From the NCBI RefSeq assembly GCF_016902535.1, contig NZ_JACSNY010000001.1:124001-188000 (forward strand): DNA of 64,000 bases, written 5' to 3'. Below the pieces are notes generated by a model that saw only the letters and a program-made list of their open reading frames with translations, made no database searches and was not told the origin of the DNA. Within the stretch, counting starts at the first letter, position 1. Each line of letters begins with the position of its first letter. Position numbers and translations under genes: made by a program. The DNA is from Anaerotignum lactatifermentans (GTDB lineage: Bacteria; Bacillota; Clostridia; Lachnospirales; Anaerotignaceae). Shown one piece after another: positions 55,360-63,869 of the stretch.

Positions 55360-55391
55360 TTGACTTTCCATTTAGAGTATGTACTAAAGTT
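55360..55391 (+). promoter_or_regulatory. Candidate promoter/operator of the ammonia lyase gene
   Basis: TTGACT (55360-55365), a 16-bp spacer and TACTAA (55382-55387) form a moderate promoter. GTACTAAAGTT (55381-55391) overlaps the -10 and recurs inverted at the merR promoter, so it may be a MerR-family site. Confidence 0.5.
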
Positions 55392-55440
55392 AGGACATAG
55401 AAAAAAACAAGCCATTAAAAATAAAAAGGAGGAATTGATT

Positions 55441-55890
55441 ATGGTAGGTAAAAAGGTAGTACATCATCTGATGATGAGCGCAAAAGACGGTCACTATGTT
55501 GGCGATCTGGTAAACGGCGCCAGAATCGTAAACCAGTGGGGCGACGTTGGTACAGAACTGATGGTTTATGTTGACGGTGACATCAGCCTGTTCCTTGGCT
55601 ACAAAGACATCGAATTCACAGCTCCTGTTTATGTAGGCGATTTCATGGAATACCACGGCTGGATCGAAAAAGTTGGCAACCAGTCCTACACCTGCAAATT
55701 TGAAGCTTGGAAAGTTGCAACAATGCTGAACCAGACAGACGCAGATATGACAGGCATCGCACACACAGCTGCAACAGCATGCGAACCTCCTGTACTGTGC
55801 GGCAGAGCAACCGGCAGCCTGTACATTGCAAAGAAAGATCAGAGAGGTCCTCAGGAATCTTCCTTTAAGGATGCGAAACATCCCGAATAA
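55441..55890 (+). CDS. acl: Beta-alanyl-CoA:ammonia lyase (hotdog fold)
   Basis: The product is 149 residues from the ATG at 55441, which has AAAAGGAGG before it. It is a hotdog-fold enzyme. The block LMMSAKDGHYVGDLVNGARI, WGDVGTELMVYVDGDISLFLG and DFMEYHGWIEKVGNQSYTCKFE matches, as I remember it, the beta-alanyl-CoA:ammonia lyase of Clostridium propionicum, with a short divergent loop at residues 100-118. The family also contains 3-aminobutyryl-CoA ammonia lyase, so the exact beta-amino acid is unproven. It would remove ammonia from the CoA thioester to give acryloyl-CoA. It heads a cassette with a CoA-transferase and a MerR regulator. Confidence 0.88.
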   Translation: MVGKKVVHHLMMSAKDGHYVGDLVNGARIVNQWGDVGTELMVYVDGDISLFLGYKDIEFTAPVYVGDFMEYHGWIEKVGNQSYTCKFEAWKVATMLNQTDADMTGIAHTAATACEPPVLCGRATGSLYIAKKDQRGPQESSFKDAKHPE

Positions 55891-55931
55891 TTCCTAAGTC
55901 CCCCCAAATATAAGCGGCCATAACGGTATGA

Positions 55932-55974
55932 CAAAAATCCCATCACGAATCGCCTTCGTCTTGGGATTTTTGTA
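55932..55974 (+). terminator. Intrinsic terminator between acl and the CoA-transferase gene
   Basis: CAAAAATCCCA (55932-55942) pairs with TGGGATTTTTG (55962-55972) over 19 nt. It probably makes acl the more expressed gene, with readthrough into the CoA-transferase. Confidence 0.75.
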
Positions 55975-56037
55975 TACATGCCTTTTTGCAGCCAATGGCG
56001 TATCTACAGAATATCTATCAGAAAGAGGTGTTGCACT

Positions 56038-57231
56038 ATGAACAGACCATTAGAAGGTATCCGTGTGCTGGACTTGACACAGGCGTACAGCGGCCCCTAC
56101 TGCACCATGAATCTGGCTGACCACGGCGCGGAAGTCATCAAAATCGAACGTCCCGGTACAGGCGATCAGACCCGAGGCTGGGGCCCTATGAAAAATGATT
56201 TCAGCGGCTACTATGCTTACATCAATCGCAACAAAAAAGGCATTACATTGAATCTGGCTTCCGACGAAGGCAAAGAAGTTTTCCGGGAACTGGTAAAAAC
56301 AGCCGATGTTGTCTGCGAAAACTACAAAGTCGGCGTATTGGAAAAACTGGGCTTCTCCTACGAAGTCTTAAAGGAAATCAATCCCCGTATCATTTACGGC
56401 TCTATCAGCGGCTTTGGTCTGGAAGGCCCTCTGGCTTCCCGCCCCTGCTACGACATCGTTGCCCAGGCAATGAGCGGCATGATGAGTGTCACCGGCTTTG
56501 CCGATGGTCCTCCGTGCAAAATCGGTCCTTCCATTGCCGACAACTATTCCGGCGCACAGCTTTGCATGGGTATCCTCATGGCACTCTATGAACGGGAAAA
56601 AACCGGTGTAGGCCGTCGGATTGACGTTGCCATGGTAGATACCCTGTTCTCTGTAATGGAAAACTTTGTTGTAGAATATACCATCGCCGGCAAAACACCT
56701 CATCGCACAGGCAATCAGGACCCCAGTATCGCCCCCTTTGACTCCTTCCGGGCAAAAGACGGCGAATTTGTTATGGGCTGCGGCACCGACAAAATGTTTG
56801 CAGGGCTTTGCGGTGCCATGGGCAGAGAAGATCTCATCGAAAATCCTTTGTTCAAAACAAATCTGGCACGCTGTGACAACTATCTGAACGGCCTGAAACC
56901 CCTTATCGAAGAGTGGACCATGACAAAGACCATCCGGGAACTGGAAGAAATCATCACCGGTCTGGCCATCCCCTTCGGTGTAATTCTGACCATTCCGGAA
57001 GCGGCGGAACATCCTCAGCTCCAATCCCGAAACATGCTCTGGAACGTATACCAGAAAGGTATGGATACCGAAATCCGTATTCCCGGTACCCCCATCAAGA
57101 TTCATGGAGAACCGGACGAAGTACAAAAAGGCGCGCCCCTGTTAGGCGAGGACAATGATGCCGTATACAGCCAGCTTTTGGGCTATTCTCCCGAAAAGCT
57201 GGAGGAACTTCGCAAGAACCATACGATTTGA
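56038..57231 (+). CDS. Class III CoA-transferase (CaiB/BaiF family)
   Basis: The product is 397 residues from the ATG at 56038, which has AGAGGTG before it. The family start IRVLDLTQAYSGPYCTMNLADHGAEVIKIERPG is clear. The catalytic Asp by analogy to formyl-CoA transferase is D168 in SIADNYSG. GFADGPPCKIG and IDVAMVDTLFS are also typical. Position beside the ammonia lyase suggests it activates beta-alanine or 3-aminobutyrate with CoA. C. propionicum is thought to use a class I propionate CoA-transferase for that step, so this would be a different solution (inference). Confidence 0.88.
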   Translation: MNRPLEGIRVLDLTQAYSGPYCTMNLADHGAEVIKIERPGTGDQTRGWGPMKNDFSGYYAYINRNKKGITLNLASDEGKEVFRELVKTADVVCENYKVGVLEKLGFSYEVLKEINPRIIYGSISGFGLEGPLASRPCYDIVAQAMSGMMSVTGFADGPPCKIGPSIADNYSGAQLCMGILMALYEREKTGVGRRIDVAMVDTLFSVMENFVVEYTIAGKTPHRTGNQDPSIAPFDSFRAKDGEFVMGCGTDKMFAGLCGAMGREDLIENPLFKTNLARCDNYLNGLKPLIEEWTMTKTIRELEEIITGLAIPFGVILTIPEAAEHPQLQSRNMLWNVYQKGMDTEIRIPGTPIKIHGEPDEVQKGAPLLGEDNDAVYSQLLGYSPEKLEELRKNHTI

Positions 57232-57250
57232 TACTTCACAGTAAAAAATA

Positions 57251-57293
57251 TTGTATTCCCCTCTATCTATTTGGTAGAATAAAACATTAGTAC
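57251..57293 (+). promoter_or_regulatory. Promoter of merR with inverted copy of the acl promoter motif
   Basis: TTGTAT (57251-57256), an 18-bp spacer and TAGAAT (57275-57280) form a promoter. AACATTAGTAC (57283-57293), the reverse complement of GTACTAATGTT, lies at the start of transcription and matches the acl promoter motif at 10 of 11 positions. Confidence 0.5.
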
Positions 57294-57329
57294 TTCACTG
57301 GATACACTACGAAGAAAGGAGTAACAGCC

Positions 57330-58190
57330 ATGTCTGAGCGCTCAAATTATTATTCCATAGGCAAAGTATCCTCACTTTGTAATGTGCCGGTAAAAACCCT
57401 ACGTTATTATGATAAAATCGGTCTGCTGGTTCCCCAGTACCGAAAAGAAGGCAGTAATTATCGCTATTATGAACATAATCAGCTGCTGGCACTGTTTATT
57501 ATCTGGAAACTGCGGCTGCTGGGTGTTTCTTTAAAAGAGATACAGTCCATTATTTATAATAGCGATACTACTGTCATGGAACAGTGCATCGTTACGCGGA
57601 TGAACGAAATTTCACAAACGATTCATGAACTTCAAGAGCAGTATGCCGTCGGCGAACGTCTTTTGAACCGGCTCCACGAAGGCGATATGATCCTTCAGGC
57701 CGCCGACACAAAAGGTGTAGACGACGGCATACGCATCGAAAATATTCCTGTCACAGACGTAATCTTCACACGCAGAATCAAATCCGATTATCACAACGCA
57801 GATGTATCGGTAGACCGCTGGTTCGAGCTGTTTGAAATGGCAAGCAAGCATAATCTGAATATCACCGGTCCCGTTATCTTAACTTATCATAACGCTCCTC
57901 TGGAACAGTTTTTCAACAAAGACTGTGATTTGGAGGCCAGCATTCAGGTCAGCGAATCCAGACCCAGCACTGAATTTAAAAAATTCGGTGGTTTTACCGC
58001 TGTTACCGCCATCCATGTGGGAAAAAACGATGAGATCATCCAGGTGCATGCCAAGGCCATTAAATGGCTGAATCAGCACGGTTACGAGATCTCCGGTCCT
58101 ATTTCCGAAGAATACGTCATTTCCCCTGTCGATATAGGTAATGAGGAAAACCATATCACAAAAATCATCATCCCCGTAAAAAAAGCGTAG
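57330..58190 (+). CDS. MerR family transcriptional regulator
   Basis: The 286-residue product has a MerR helix-turn-helix (SIGKVSSLCNVPVKTLRYYDKIGLLVPQYR) and a coiled-coil dimerisation helix near 95-125. The C-terminal domain of about 150 residues resembles GyrI-like/BltR effector-binding domains, probably for a small molecule. It follows the CoA-transferase gene and has its own promoter, so it likely senses the cassette's substrate or product. AAAGGAG precedes the ATG. Confidence 0.9.
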   Translation: MSERSNYYSIGKVSSLCNVPVKTLRYYDKIGLLVPQYRKEGSNYRYYEHNQLLALFIIWKLRLLGVSLKEIQSIIYNSDTTVMEQCIVTRMNEISQTIHELQEQYAVGERLLNRLHEGDMILQAADTKGVDDGIRIENIPVTDVIFTRRIKSDYHNADVSVDRWFELFEMASKHNLNITGPVILTYHNAPLEQFFNKDCDLEASIQVSESRPSTEFKKFGGFTAVTAIHVGKNDEIIQVHAKAIKWLNQHGYEISGPISEEYVISPVDIGNEENHITKIIIPVKKA

Positions 58191-58233
58191 GTTCGTAAAA
58201 AAAACAGATCGGCAAACGGATAATTTTTCAAAG

Positions 58234-58287
58234 ATCCCCTATCTTCCGTTCTGCTTTAGGCAGACAGCAAACAGATAGGGGATTTTT
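58234..58287 (+). terminator. Terminator after merR
   Basis: ATCCCCTATCT (58234-58244) pairs with AGATAGGGGAT (58273-58283) and is followed by a T run. The loop of 28 nt can form a small inner stem. Confidence 0.88.
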
Positions 58288-58496
58288 CATGGAATCCTAT
58301 CCCGATTCTTTTTCCATACCGCAAAACCAGGGTCCTTCTTTTCCCCAGCCTTCGCGGTCTTTTCCCAGCTCTGCGAAATCCAACGCCGCTCTCCTCCTGT
58401 ATTCTGCTGGCCCTCAAACAGTTCCGCTGCACCTTGGGATTTTCCCTGTATCGGTTCATTTCGTCTTTCCACAAGCCTGAATATTGCCTTCTCCAT
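58287..58496 (-). CDS. Possible small hypothetical protein (69 residues)
   Basis: An ATG at 58496 with a good GGGCGGAGG site 5 bp upstream opens a 69-codon frame (MEKAIFRLVERRNEPIQGKS...). A second frame with an even stronger GGAGGAGG site starts at 58528 (ATGGGAAAAACG) but encodes an Arg-rich, less protein-like product. Neither resembles a known family. The region lies downstream of the APC permease terminator, so it would need its own promoter, which is not obvious. Confidence 0.35.
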   Translation of the reverse strand: MEKAIFRLVERRNEPIQGKSQGAAELFEGQQNTGGERRWISQSWEKTAKAGEKKDPGFAVWKKNRDRIP

Positions 58497-58592
58497 GGTT
58501 TCCTCCGCCCTTTCCGATTCGTTTTTCCCATCAGCCCTCCTCCTTTCCCTGAGATAACACCACTTATTTAAATGGGTATTTTCCACACACAT

Positions 58593-58629
58593 AAAAAAGA
58601 GTATGACGTCTTTTTCAACGCCATACTCT
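58593..58629 (-). terminator. Terminator after the APC permease gene
   Basis: AGAGTATGGCG (58619-58629, minus) pairs with CGTCATACTCT (58598-58608), one mismatch, followed on the minus strand by TTTTTT. Confidence 0.85.
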
Positions 58630-58689
58630 ATCACAGTATTTCTTTCTGCAAAATCCGATTCTACCGCGAAACAACCTTGTTGTCAGAAA

Positions 58690-60138
58690 TCAGATTTTGC
58701 CCTCTTCTTTCATCTTGGAATACAAAATCTGTTCTACAGATACTCCCTTCCATTTCCCGTTGATATAACGCTGTTTAATGGAGAAGTAGAAGATAATGCC
58801 GATCACAACCCAAACACCCAGAATGATGAAGGAAGGTACAGACAGGAATCCAGGCATGCCGGGTACAAAGGTAATAATCAGGAAGACAGAAGCAACCGCA
58901 ACACCCAGAATACTGATCCACATCTGTTTTGTTTCGCCATCTCTCTTCGCAACGACCGCTGCGGCAGCGCATGTATAGGTAAAGCCCATACCAGCGCCTA
59001 CACAAGTCATATCTACGATCCATGTCAATACCTGACGGCCGAACCAAGGAGCGATCAGCGCCAGAACCATCATGAAGATAATACCTGTTTTCGGTGTGCC
59101 CTGAGGAGACAGGTGCGCGAATTTCTCGGGCAGCGCATCCGCATAGGACATGGAGTACAGCAGACGGCTGGATGCCAGATAAAAACCGTTGATACTAGCT
59201 ACAACGGCACACAGCATCGCCAGACCAATAAAGAATACGCCTATATAACCAATGGATTCCAGAATCATTTCGCCGGTTGCCCAGTCGGGGTTGGAAGCCA
59301 GCATGGTCTGCCAAGGTTCAACAACGGATGTAACGAATACAACTGCGGAGTAAATGATACCGCCGATCAAAATCGCCGTAATCATCAGCCCCAAGGCCGC
59401 TTTGTGGGAGAAGCTGTATTCTTCCGCCGCCTGCGGAATACAGTCGAACCCTACGAAGCAGTACGGCGTAAACGCAACGATAGCCATAATCTGTGCGAAC
59501 TTGCTGCCGCCTTCTTCTGTGGAAAGGAAATGAGGCTGCAGATTGGAGAAGTCAGGTTTTGTCAGCAATACGCCGATCAATACGAACATAACGGAACCAA
59601 ACAGAGCAACCGCTACCAGCGTCTGGAACCAGCCGGCGCTTTTAACGCCTTTGATGTTGACAATCCCCAGCCCAATGATAAAGGCATAAGCCAGAGCGAT
59701 CTCACCCAGATATACATCCCATCCGGCAATGGTATACAGATACCCTACCTGGAAAGGAGAGCCGGGGATGATGTAGCGGGAAACCATGGCCAACGCCGTA
59801 GAATTCAGAGGGATCAGAGACCAGTAAGCCAAAACGATCATCCATCCGCAGACAAACGCGTGTTTTTTGCCGAAAGCCGAGTCGGCATATACGAACTCAC
59901 CGCCGGAAAGAGGGAATTTCCGGATCATGTAGCCGTAGCTGATACTGATAATACAGATAATGCAGGCACCCAGCATCAAACCCACAATAGAGCCAATGGG
60001 GCCGGCTTTGGGCAGGAAGTTGGTACCGGGCATTACGAAGCAGCCCCAACCAATAATCGCGCCAAGGGCTAACGCCCAAATGTCGATCTTACGCAGATCC
60101 TTCTTAAACGCACCTTCTTGTTGTTGTTTTCCAGACAT
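58690..60138 (-). CDS. APC family amino acid permease
   Basis: The product is 482 residues from the ATG at 60138, which has AAAGGAGG before it. About 12 to 13 membrane helices follow, with the APC helix 1 motif GAIIGWGCFVMPGTNFLPKAGP and the G-rich start FPLSGGEFVYADSAFG. It belongs to the amino acid/polyamine superfamily and imports or exchanges amino acids. Its place beside the ammonia lyase and CoA-transferase genes suggests a beta-amino acid substrate, although the gene points the other way. A GTTCCTAAGAAC palindrome lies upstream. Confidence 0.92.
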   Translation of the reverse strand: MSGKQQQEGAFKKDLRKIDIWALALGAIIGWGCFVMPGTNFLPKAGPIGSIVGLMLGACIICIISISYGYMIRKFPLSGGEFVYADSAFGKKHAFVCGWMIVLAYWSLIPLNSTALAMVSRYIIPGSPFQVGYLYTIAGWDVYLGEIALAYAFIIGLGIVNIKGVKSAGWFQTLVAVALFGSVMFVLIGVLLTKPDFSNLQPHFLSTEEGGSKFAQIMAIVAFTPYCFVGFDCIPQAAEEYSFSHKAALGLMITAILIGGIIYSAVVFVTSVVEPWQTMLASNPDWATGEMILESIGYIGVFFIGLAMLCAVVASINGFYLASSRLLYSMSYADALPEKFAHLSPQGTPKTGIIFMMVLALIAPWFGRQVLTWIVDMTCVGAGMGFTYTCAAAAVVAKRDGETKQMWISILGVAVASVFLIITFVPGMPGFLSVPSFIILGVWVVIGIIFYFSIKQRYINGKWKGVSVEQILYSKMKEEGKI

Positions 60139-60187
60139 AGACAAAACCTCCTTTGTATCGTGATATAATGGAGAAAATAATTGCCGT

Positions 60188-60199
60188 GTTCCTAAGAAC
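60188..60199. promoter_or_regulatory. Perfect 12-bp palindrome upstream of the permease gene
   Basis: GTTCCTAAGAAC is close to a perfect inverted repeat (GTTC-CTAA-GAAC, 4-bp arms with a 4-nt centre), 50 bp before the permease ATG. It may be an operator. Confidence 0.35.
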
Positions 60200-60243
60200 C
60201 AGATTTGTTTTCGTACCGGCTGCCCGTGTCGGCCACCGCACAA

Positions 60244-60759
60244 AAAAACCTACTGAAAACCGTAAAATATCACCCTGGTATCCGCGGTCATACCTGTTTT
60301 CCGTCCTTTCCCCATAAGGGATTTCCGAAATTTTTTGACGATATTCTATTGTTAGTTCCAAATATAACGGATACCTTAAATGGATAGTCAATACGAAATC
60401 ACCCGTTTTCATCCATTTTTTGGAGAGTCCAATTAAAAAAGTTTCCCCTTTCTGCCACGTTTCTGATTCTGCATTTTTTCCATAAGATTCCAATTTATTG
60501 CAGAAATCCCGACAAAAAAAATTTATGTCCTATTTTTATGGTTTATCCTTACAATTTTTATGTATCTGTTTTAGTACATTTTACTTTTTCTCCTTTTCGC
60601 AAAACTCTCCCAAAAAAATAAAGGTCGAGACTTAGCCTTCTGCGAAAATCCAAAGAAGAGTTTCCGATTTTTCATCGCAAAAAATCTCGGATATTTCTTT
60701 TTTTGCCGACTTATTTCAGAAAAAAATGGAGGTTTTTCTTCTCCCCAGACAAAAAAAAG
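60244..60759. other. AT-rich intergenic region, includes second inverted-repeat element
   Basis: No supported gene is seen. AAACTCTCC (60602-60610) and GAAGAGTTT (60655-60663), plus the following T-rich segment, resemble 55210-55338. Short open frames here are low-complexity and unsupported. Confidence 0.5.
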
Positions 60760-60798
60760 AAAGTGTGGTTTTCCATAACAAGGAAAAATCCACACTTT
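60760..60798 (-). terminator. Terminator of the pho operon
   Basis: A 15-bp arm (60782-60798) pairs with 60760-60774 (one bulge), followed on the minus strand by CTTTCTTTTTTTT. It lies 56 bp past the phoR stop. Confidence 0.88.
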
Positions 60799-60853
60799 TT
60801 TATCTTATTTCACCTGCCAAACAGGCTTTTTTTAGAGCCTTTGCTCCAATGCC

Positions 60854-62515
60854 CTACGCTTTTTTCGGGAACACCAAATGAATTTCAGTGCCTTCGCCCG
60901 GTTCACTTTTCAGGGATACCGACGCATCATGAAGCATTGCCCCATGTTTTACAATAGAAAGCCCCAAACCAGTGCCTTCCACCTCTTTGGAACGACTGCG
61001 GCTGACACGATAGAATCGCTCAAATACCCGCTCCTGTTCCTCCTGAGGGATGCCGATTCCCGTATCGCTCACCGTTACCGAGGCCTGTGCGCCCTCATCT
61101 CTTATCCGCAGGCAGACACTGCCCTGTTCTTTATTATAAAGAATGGCGTTGTCACACAGATTATACAGAATCTCTTCCAGCACATGCGGCACTCCCATGA
61201 TCTGTGCCGGTTCCACATCTATTTGCAGGTCGATTTCCTTTTGCTCCGCCAGCGGACGCAGACGGGAAACAGCGCTCTGGGCAACCGCCGCCAGATCCAC
61301 TGGTATTTTCTCCATACCGCTCTCGCCTTCATCCAGGCGGGAAAGCTGTATAATATCCTGTACCATGGAGATCAGCCGCTGGGCCTCCTGATAAATATTT
61401 TCCGCAAACCGCGGGATATCTTCCTGACGTACCATGCCGTTTTTGATAATCTCCGCAAAGCCGGAAATAGAAGTCAGGGGCGTTTTCAGCTCATGGGAAA
61501 CATTTGCCGTAAATTCCCGGCGCAGTTTTTCCCGCTCCGCCTTCTCCGTATTATCAAACAGCACCAGCACCGCCCCTGCCACAAACTCTTCTTCCATGAC
61601 AGGATTGGCCAAAAGCTGACAGCTTCTGCCGCCCTGCTCCAGCGTCGTCTCCCTGTGGCTGCCATGAAGCGCCGCTTCCACGCAGGTACGGAATCCCTCA
61701 CTGCGATTCAGGGCGTAAATAGTTTCCTTTTCCGAAATATGGTCGATGCCCAATAACCGTATCGCTCCGGTATTGTAGGAAAGGACTTCGCCCTTCGTAT
61801 CCAGCACCAGAATGCCCTCCTGCATATTCTCCGTAATGGTACGGAACTCTCTTTGTCTGTGCTGCATCTGGCGCATCTGCTTTTGGATCTGCCGGTTCTG
61901 GGCCGCGATCCGCCGCAGGAAGGGAGACAGCTCATCATAAACCAGCGCCTGCTCCGGATGTTCCAGATCTACCTCCTCCAAAGGCTTTGTAATATATTTG
62001 GACGTTTTGGACGCCAGAAACAGCGCCAGCACCAACGCCAGTACCAGTACCAGCGCCATTGGCTGCGTCATGGAAAGGAAAATGCTCAGCGTTGTCAATG
62101 TCGTTGCGGAAATCCGAAGCACCGTGCCATCCTCCAGCCGCAGGGCGAAATTTTCTGTTTTCTCTGCCAGCGTCTTGGAATAACGGGAACTTTCTCCCCG
62201 TCCGCTTGCCAAAGCCTCCTGCACTTCTTCTCTTTCCTTATGGTTCTCCATGGTCGACGCGTCGGCCTGTGAATCATACAGCACAACGCCGTCCTGATCG
62301 ATCCATGTGATCCGATTGCTGTCCTTCGGCAGGCTTTCCAGATATGAAATGCCTCCGTAGGATAAACCATCGGCAATATATATCGCTTCATTTCTCATTT
62401 GCTCACGGTAATTATTTTTGTTGAAATCTCGGATAAAGGCCAAAATAATCACCATTGCTGCAATCAGTATGACCAGTGTCACATAGAATATGGCACGGAA
62501 AATCCTCTTTGTCAT
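60854..62515 (-). CDS. phoR: Sensor histidine kinase PhoR
   Basis: The 553-residue kinase has membrane segments at about 8-28 and 153-170 flanking an extracytoplasmic domain. A PAS domain follows (about 222-320). The HisKA helix carries H341 in FTANVSHELKTPLTS, and the HATPase_c domain has N, G1 (DTGIGIP), F and G2 (GTGLGLSIVKH) boxes. It is paired with PhoB, whose stop it overlaps by 4 bp. The likely signal is phosphate limitation through PhoU/Pst. Confidence 0.95.
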   Translation of the reverse strand: MTKRIFRAIFYVTLVILIAAMVIILAFIRDFNKNNYREQMRNEAIYIADGLSYGGISYLESLPKDSNRITWIDQDGVVLYDSQADASTMENHKEREEVQEALASGRGESSRYSKTLAEKTENFALRLEDGTVLRISATTLTTLSIFLSMTQPMALVLVLALVLALFLASKTSKYITKPLEEVDLEHPEQALVYDELSPFLRRIAAQNRQIQKQMRQMQHRQREFRTITENMQEGILVLDTKGEVLSYNTGAIRLLGIDHISEKETIYALNRSEGFRTCVEAALHGSHRETTLEQGGRSCQLLANPVMEEEFVAGAVLVLFDNTEKAEREKLRREFTANVSHELKTPLTSISGFAEIIKNGMVRQEDIPRFAENIYQEAQRLISMVQDIIQLSRLDEGESGMEKIPVDLAAVAQSAVSRLRPLAEQKEIDLQIDVEPAQIMGVPHVLEEILYNLCDNAILYNKEQGSVCLRIRDEGAQASVTVSDTGIGIPQEEQERVFERFYRVSRSRSKEVEGTGLGLSIVKHGAMLHDASVSLKSEPGEGTEIHLVFPKKA

Positions 62516-63195
62516 CCGTTTCCTCCTATCTTATACCCTATGCCCCGGATGGTTTCGATGTATTTTCCGCACTGGCCCAGTTTCTGGCGCAGGGTTCGGA
62601 TGTGCACATCGACCGTACGGTTTTCCCCATCAAAGGCGTAACCCCAGATCTTATTCAGAAGCTGGTCCCTGGTCAGGACTCTGCCCCTGTTTTCCAATAA
62701 GTAACATAACATCTCGAATTCCTTGCGCGTCAAAGCCACTTCTTCTCCCTGTGACAGCACCCGGTACTGGTCTACATGCACCTCCAGCTCCTCCAGACGA
62801 TAGACCTTTTCTTCAGCTTTCGGCCGCAGATCCTCCGTCCTGCGCAGCAGTGCCTTGACTCTGGCCAGAAGCTCCATCATGCCGAAGGGCTTTGCCACAT
62901 AATCATCGGCGCCGTTTTCCAGACCAAATACCTTATCATACTCGCTGCCTTTTGCGGTGAGCATGATCACCGGCATCCGCTTTGTGGCCTCCTTCTGCCG
63001 CAGCTTTTGCAGGATCTGTATGCCGTCCTCTTCCGGCAGCATAATATCCAGCAGCACCAGATCCGGCAGGTTTTTCTCACAGGCCGCCCAAAATTCCGAA
63101 GGCCTCTCAAAGCCCTCCGCTTCCAGCCCTGCGCTGTTTAAGGTATAGGCCACCAGCTCCCGTATGCTTTTATCATCTTCTACCAGATAGATCAA
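62512..63195 (-). CDS. phoB: Phosphate response regulator PhoB
   Basis: The 227-residue OmpR-type regulator has receiver domain phosphoacceptor D50 in LVLLDIMLPEEDG and switch residues near AKGSEYDKV and K102 (DDYVAKPFG). The winged-helix domain ends in RTVDVHIRTLRQKLGQ and the recognition region. It would bind pho boxes at phosphate-starvation genes. It follows the HD gene by 14 bp. Confidence 0.95.
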   Translation of the reverse strand: MIYLVEDDKSIRELVAYTLNSAGLEAEGFERPSEFWAACEKNLPDLVLLDIMLPEEDGIQILQKLRQKEATKRMPVIMLTAKGSEYDKVFGLENGADDYVAKPFGMMELLARVKALLRRTEDLRPKAEEKVYRLEELEVHVDQYRVLSQGEEVALTRKEFEMLCYLLENRGRVLTRDQLLNKIWGYAFDGENRTVDVHIRTLRQKLGQCGKYIETIRGIGYKIGGNG

Positions 63196-63209
63196 TCTTC
63201 TCTCACCTC

Positions 63210-63869
63210 TTACATCAAGGACTGCTCGTTAATCATCAGCTGGAACCGCAGACCCAGTGTCTGGGCCGCCTTTCGGCAAAGCATCATCCGTTCCAGAAAA
63301 ATCTCGAAATAATCCATTACGGAACTGTAATGGGTATCGACCGACAGCTTCAGCTTAATCAGCGTATGGGCCTCATTGATCTTCAGCACAGATTTTTCTA
63401 CGGAATAGTTCACTCTGTCGTGGATATCGAAGGTCTTTTCGTCCCGATTGCGTACCCGTGTCCGGCGTACATCAGACTTATCCGCCAGAATCAGCGCTGC
63501 CGCGATGGCATTGACCGGAACGCCATGGCCCTCGTCATGATTGCCGATGGCCGCCACCACTGTGGCAATATCCTCCGCCGGCATCCCCAGCTTATCCAGA
63601 ATACGAAAAGCCATGACGGCTCCGCTCTGGGAGTGATCCACACGGTTTACCACGTTCCCGATATCATGCATAAATCCGGCGATGCGTGCCAGTTCCACCT
63701 CATGTTCCGAATACCCCAGTGTTTCCAGAATATACTTTGCCGTTTCCGCCACCCTCGTTACATGGGCAAAGGAATGTTCCGTATAACCCAACGCGCTCAA
63801 GGATTCATCCGCTCTTTTGATATAGGTGCGGATATCTTCATTTTTCTGTATCTGCTCAAATGTAATCAT
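63210..63869 (-). CDS. HD domain phosphohydrolase in the pho operon
   Basis: The product is 219 residues from the ATG at 63869, which has GGAGGAG before it and overlaps the phoU stop. The metal motifs are SFAHVTRVAE, FMHDIGNVVNR (HD), GNHDEGHG and ADKSDV. Length and placement suggest a nucleotide or phospho-metabolite phosphohydrolase. It sits between phoU and phoB, a linkage I have seen in some Clostridia. Its substrate is unknown. Confidence 0.9.
   Translation of the reverse strand: MITFEQIQKNEDIRTYIKRADESLSALGYTEHSFAHVTRVAETAKYILETLGYSEHEVELARIAGFMHDIGNVVNRVDHSQSGAVMAFRILDKLGMPAEDIATVVAAIGNHDEGHGVPVNAIAAALILADKSDVRRTRVRNRDEKTFDIHDRVNYSVEKSVLKINEAHTLIKLKLSVDTHYSSVMDYFEIFLERMMLCRKAAQTLGLRFQLMINEQSLM

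Noticed and set aside
58191-58690. Insertion sequence remnant between merR and the APC permease
   Set aside because: No transposase fragment, terminal inverted repeat pair or target duplication could be seen. Two terminators account for most of the structure.
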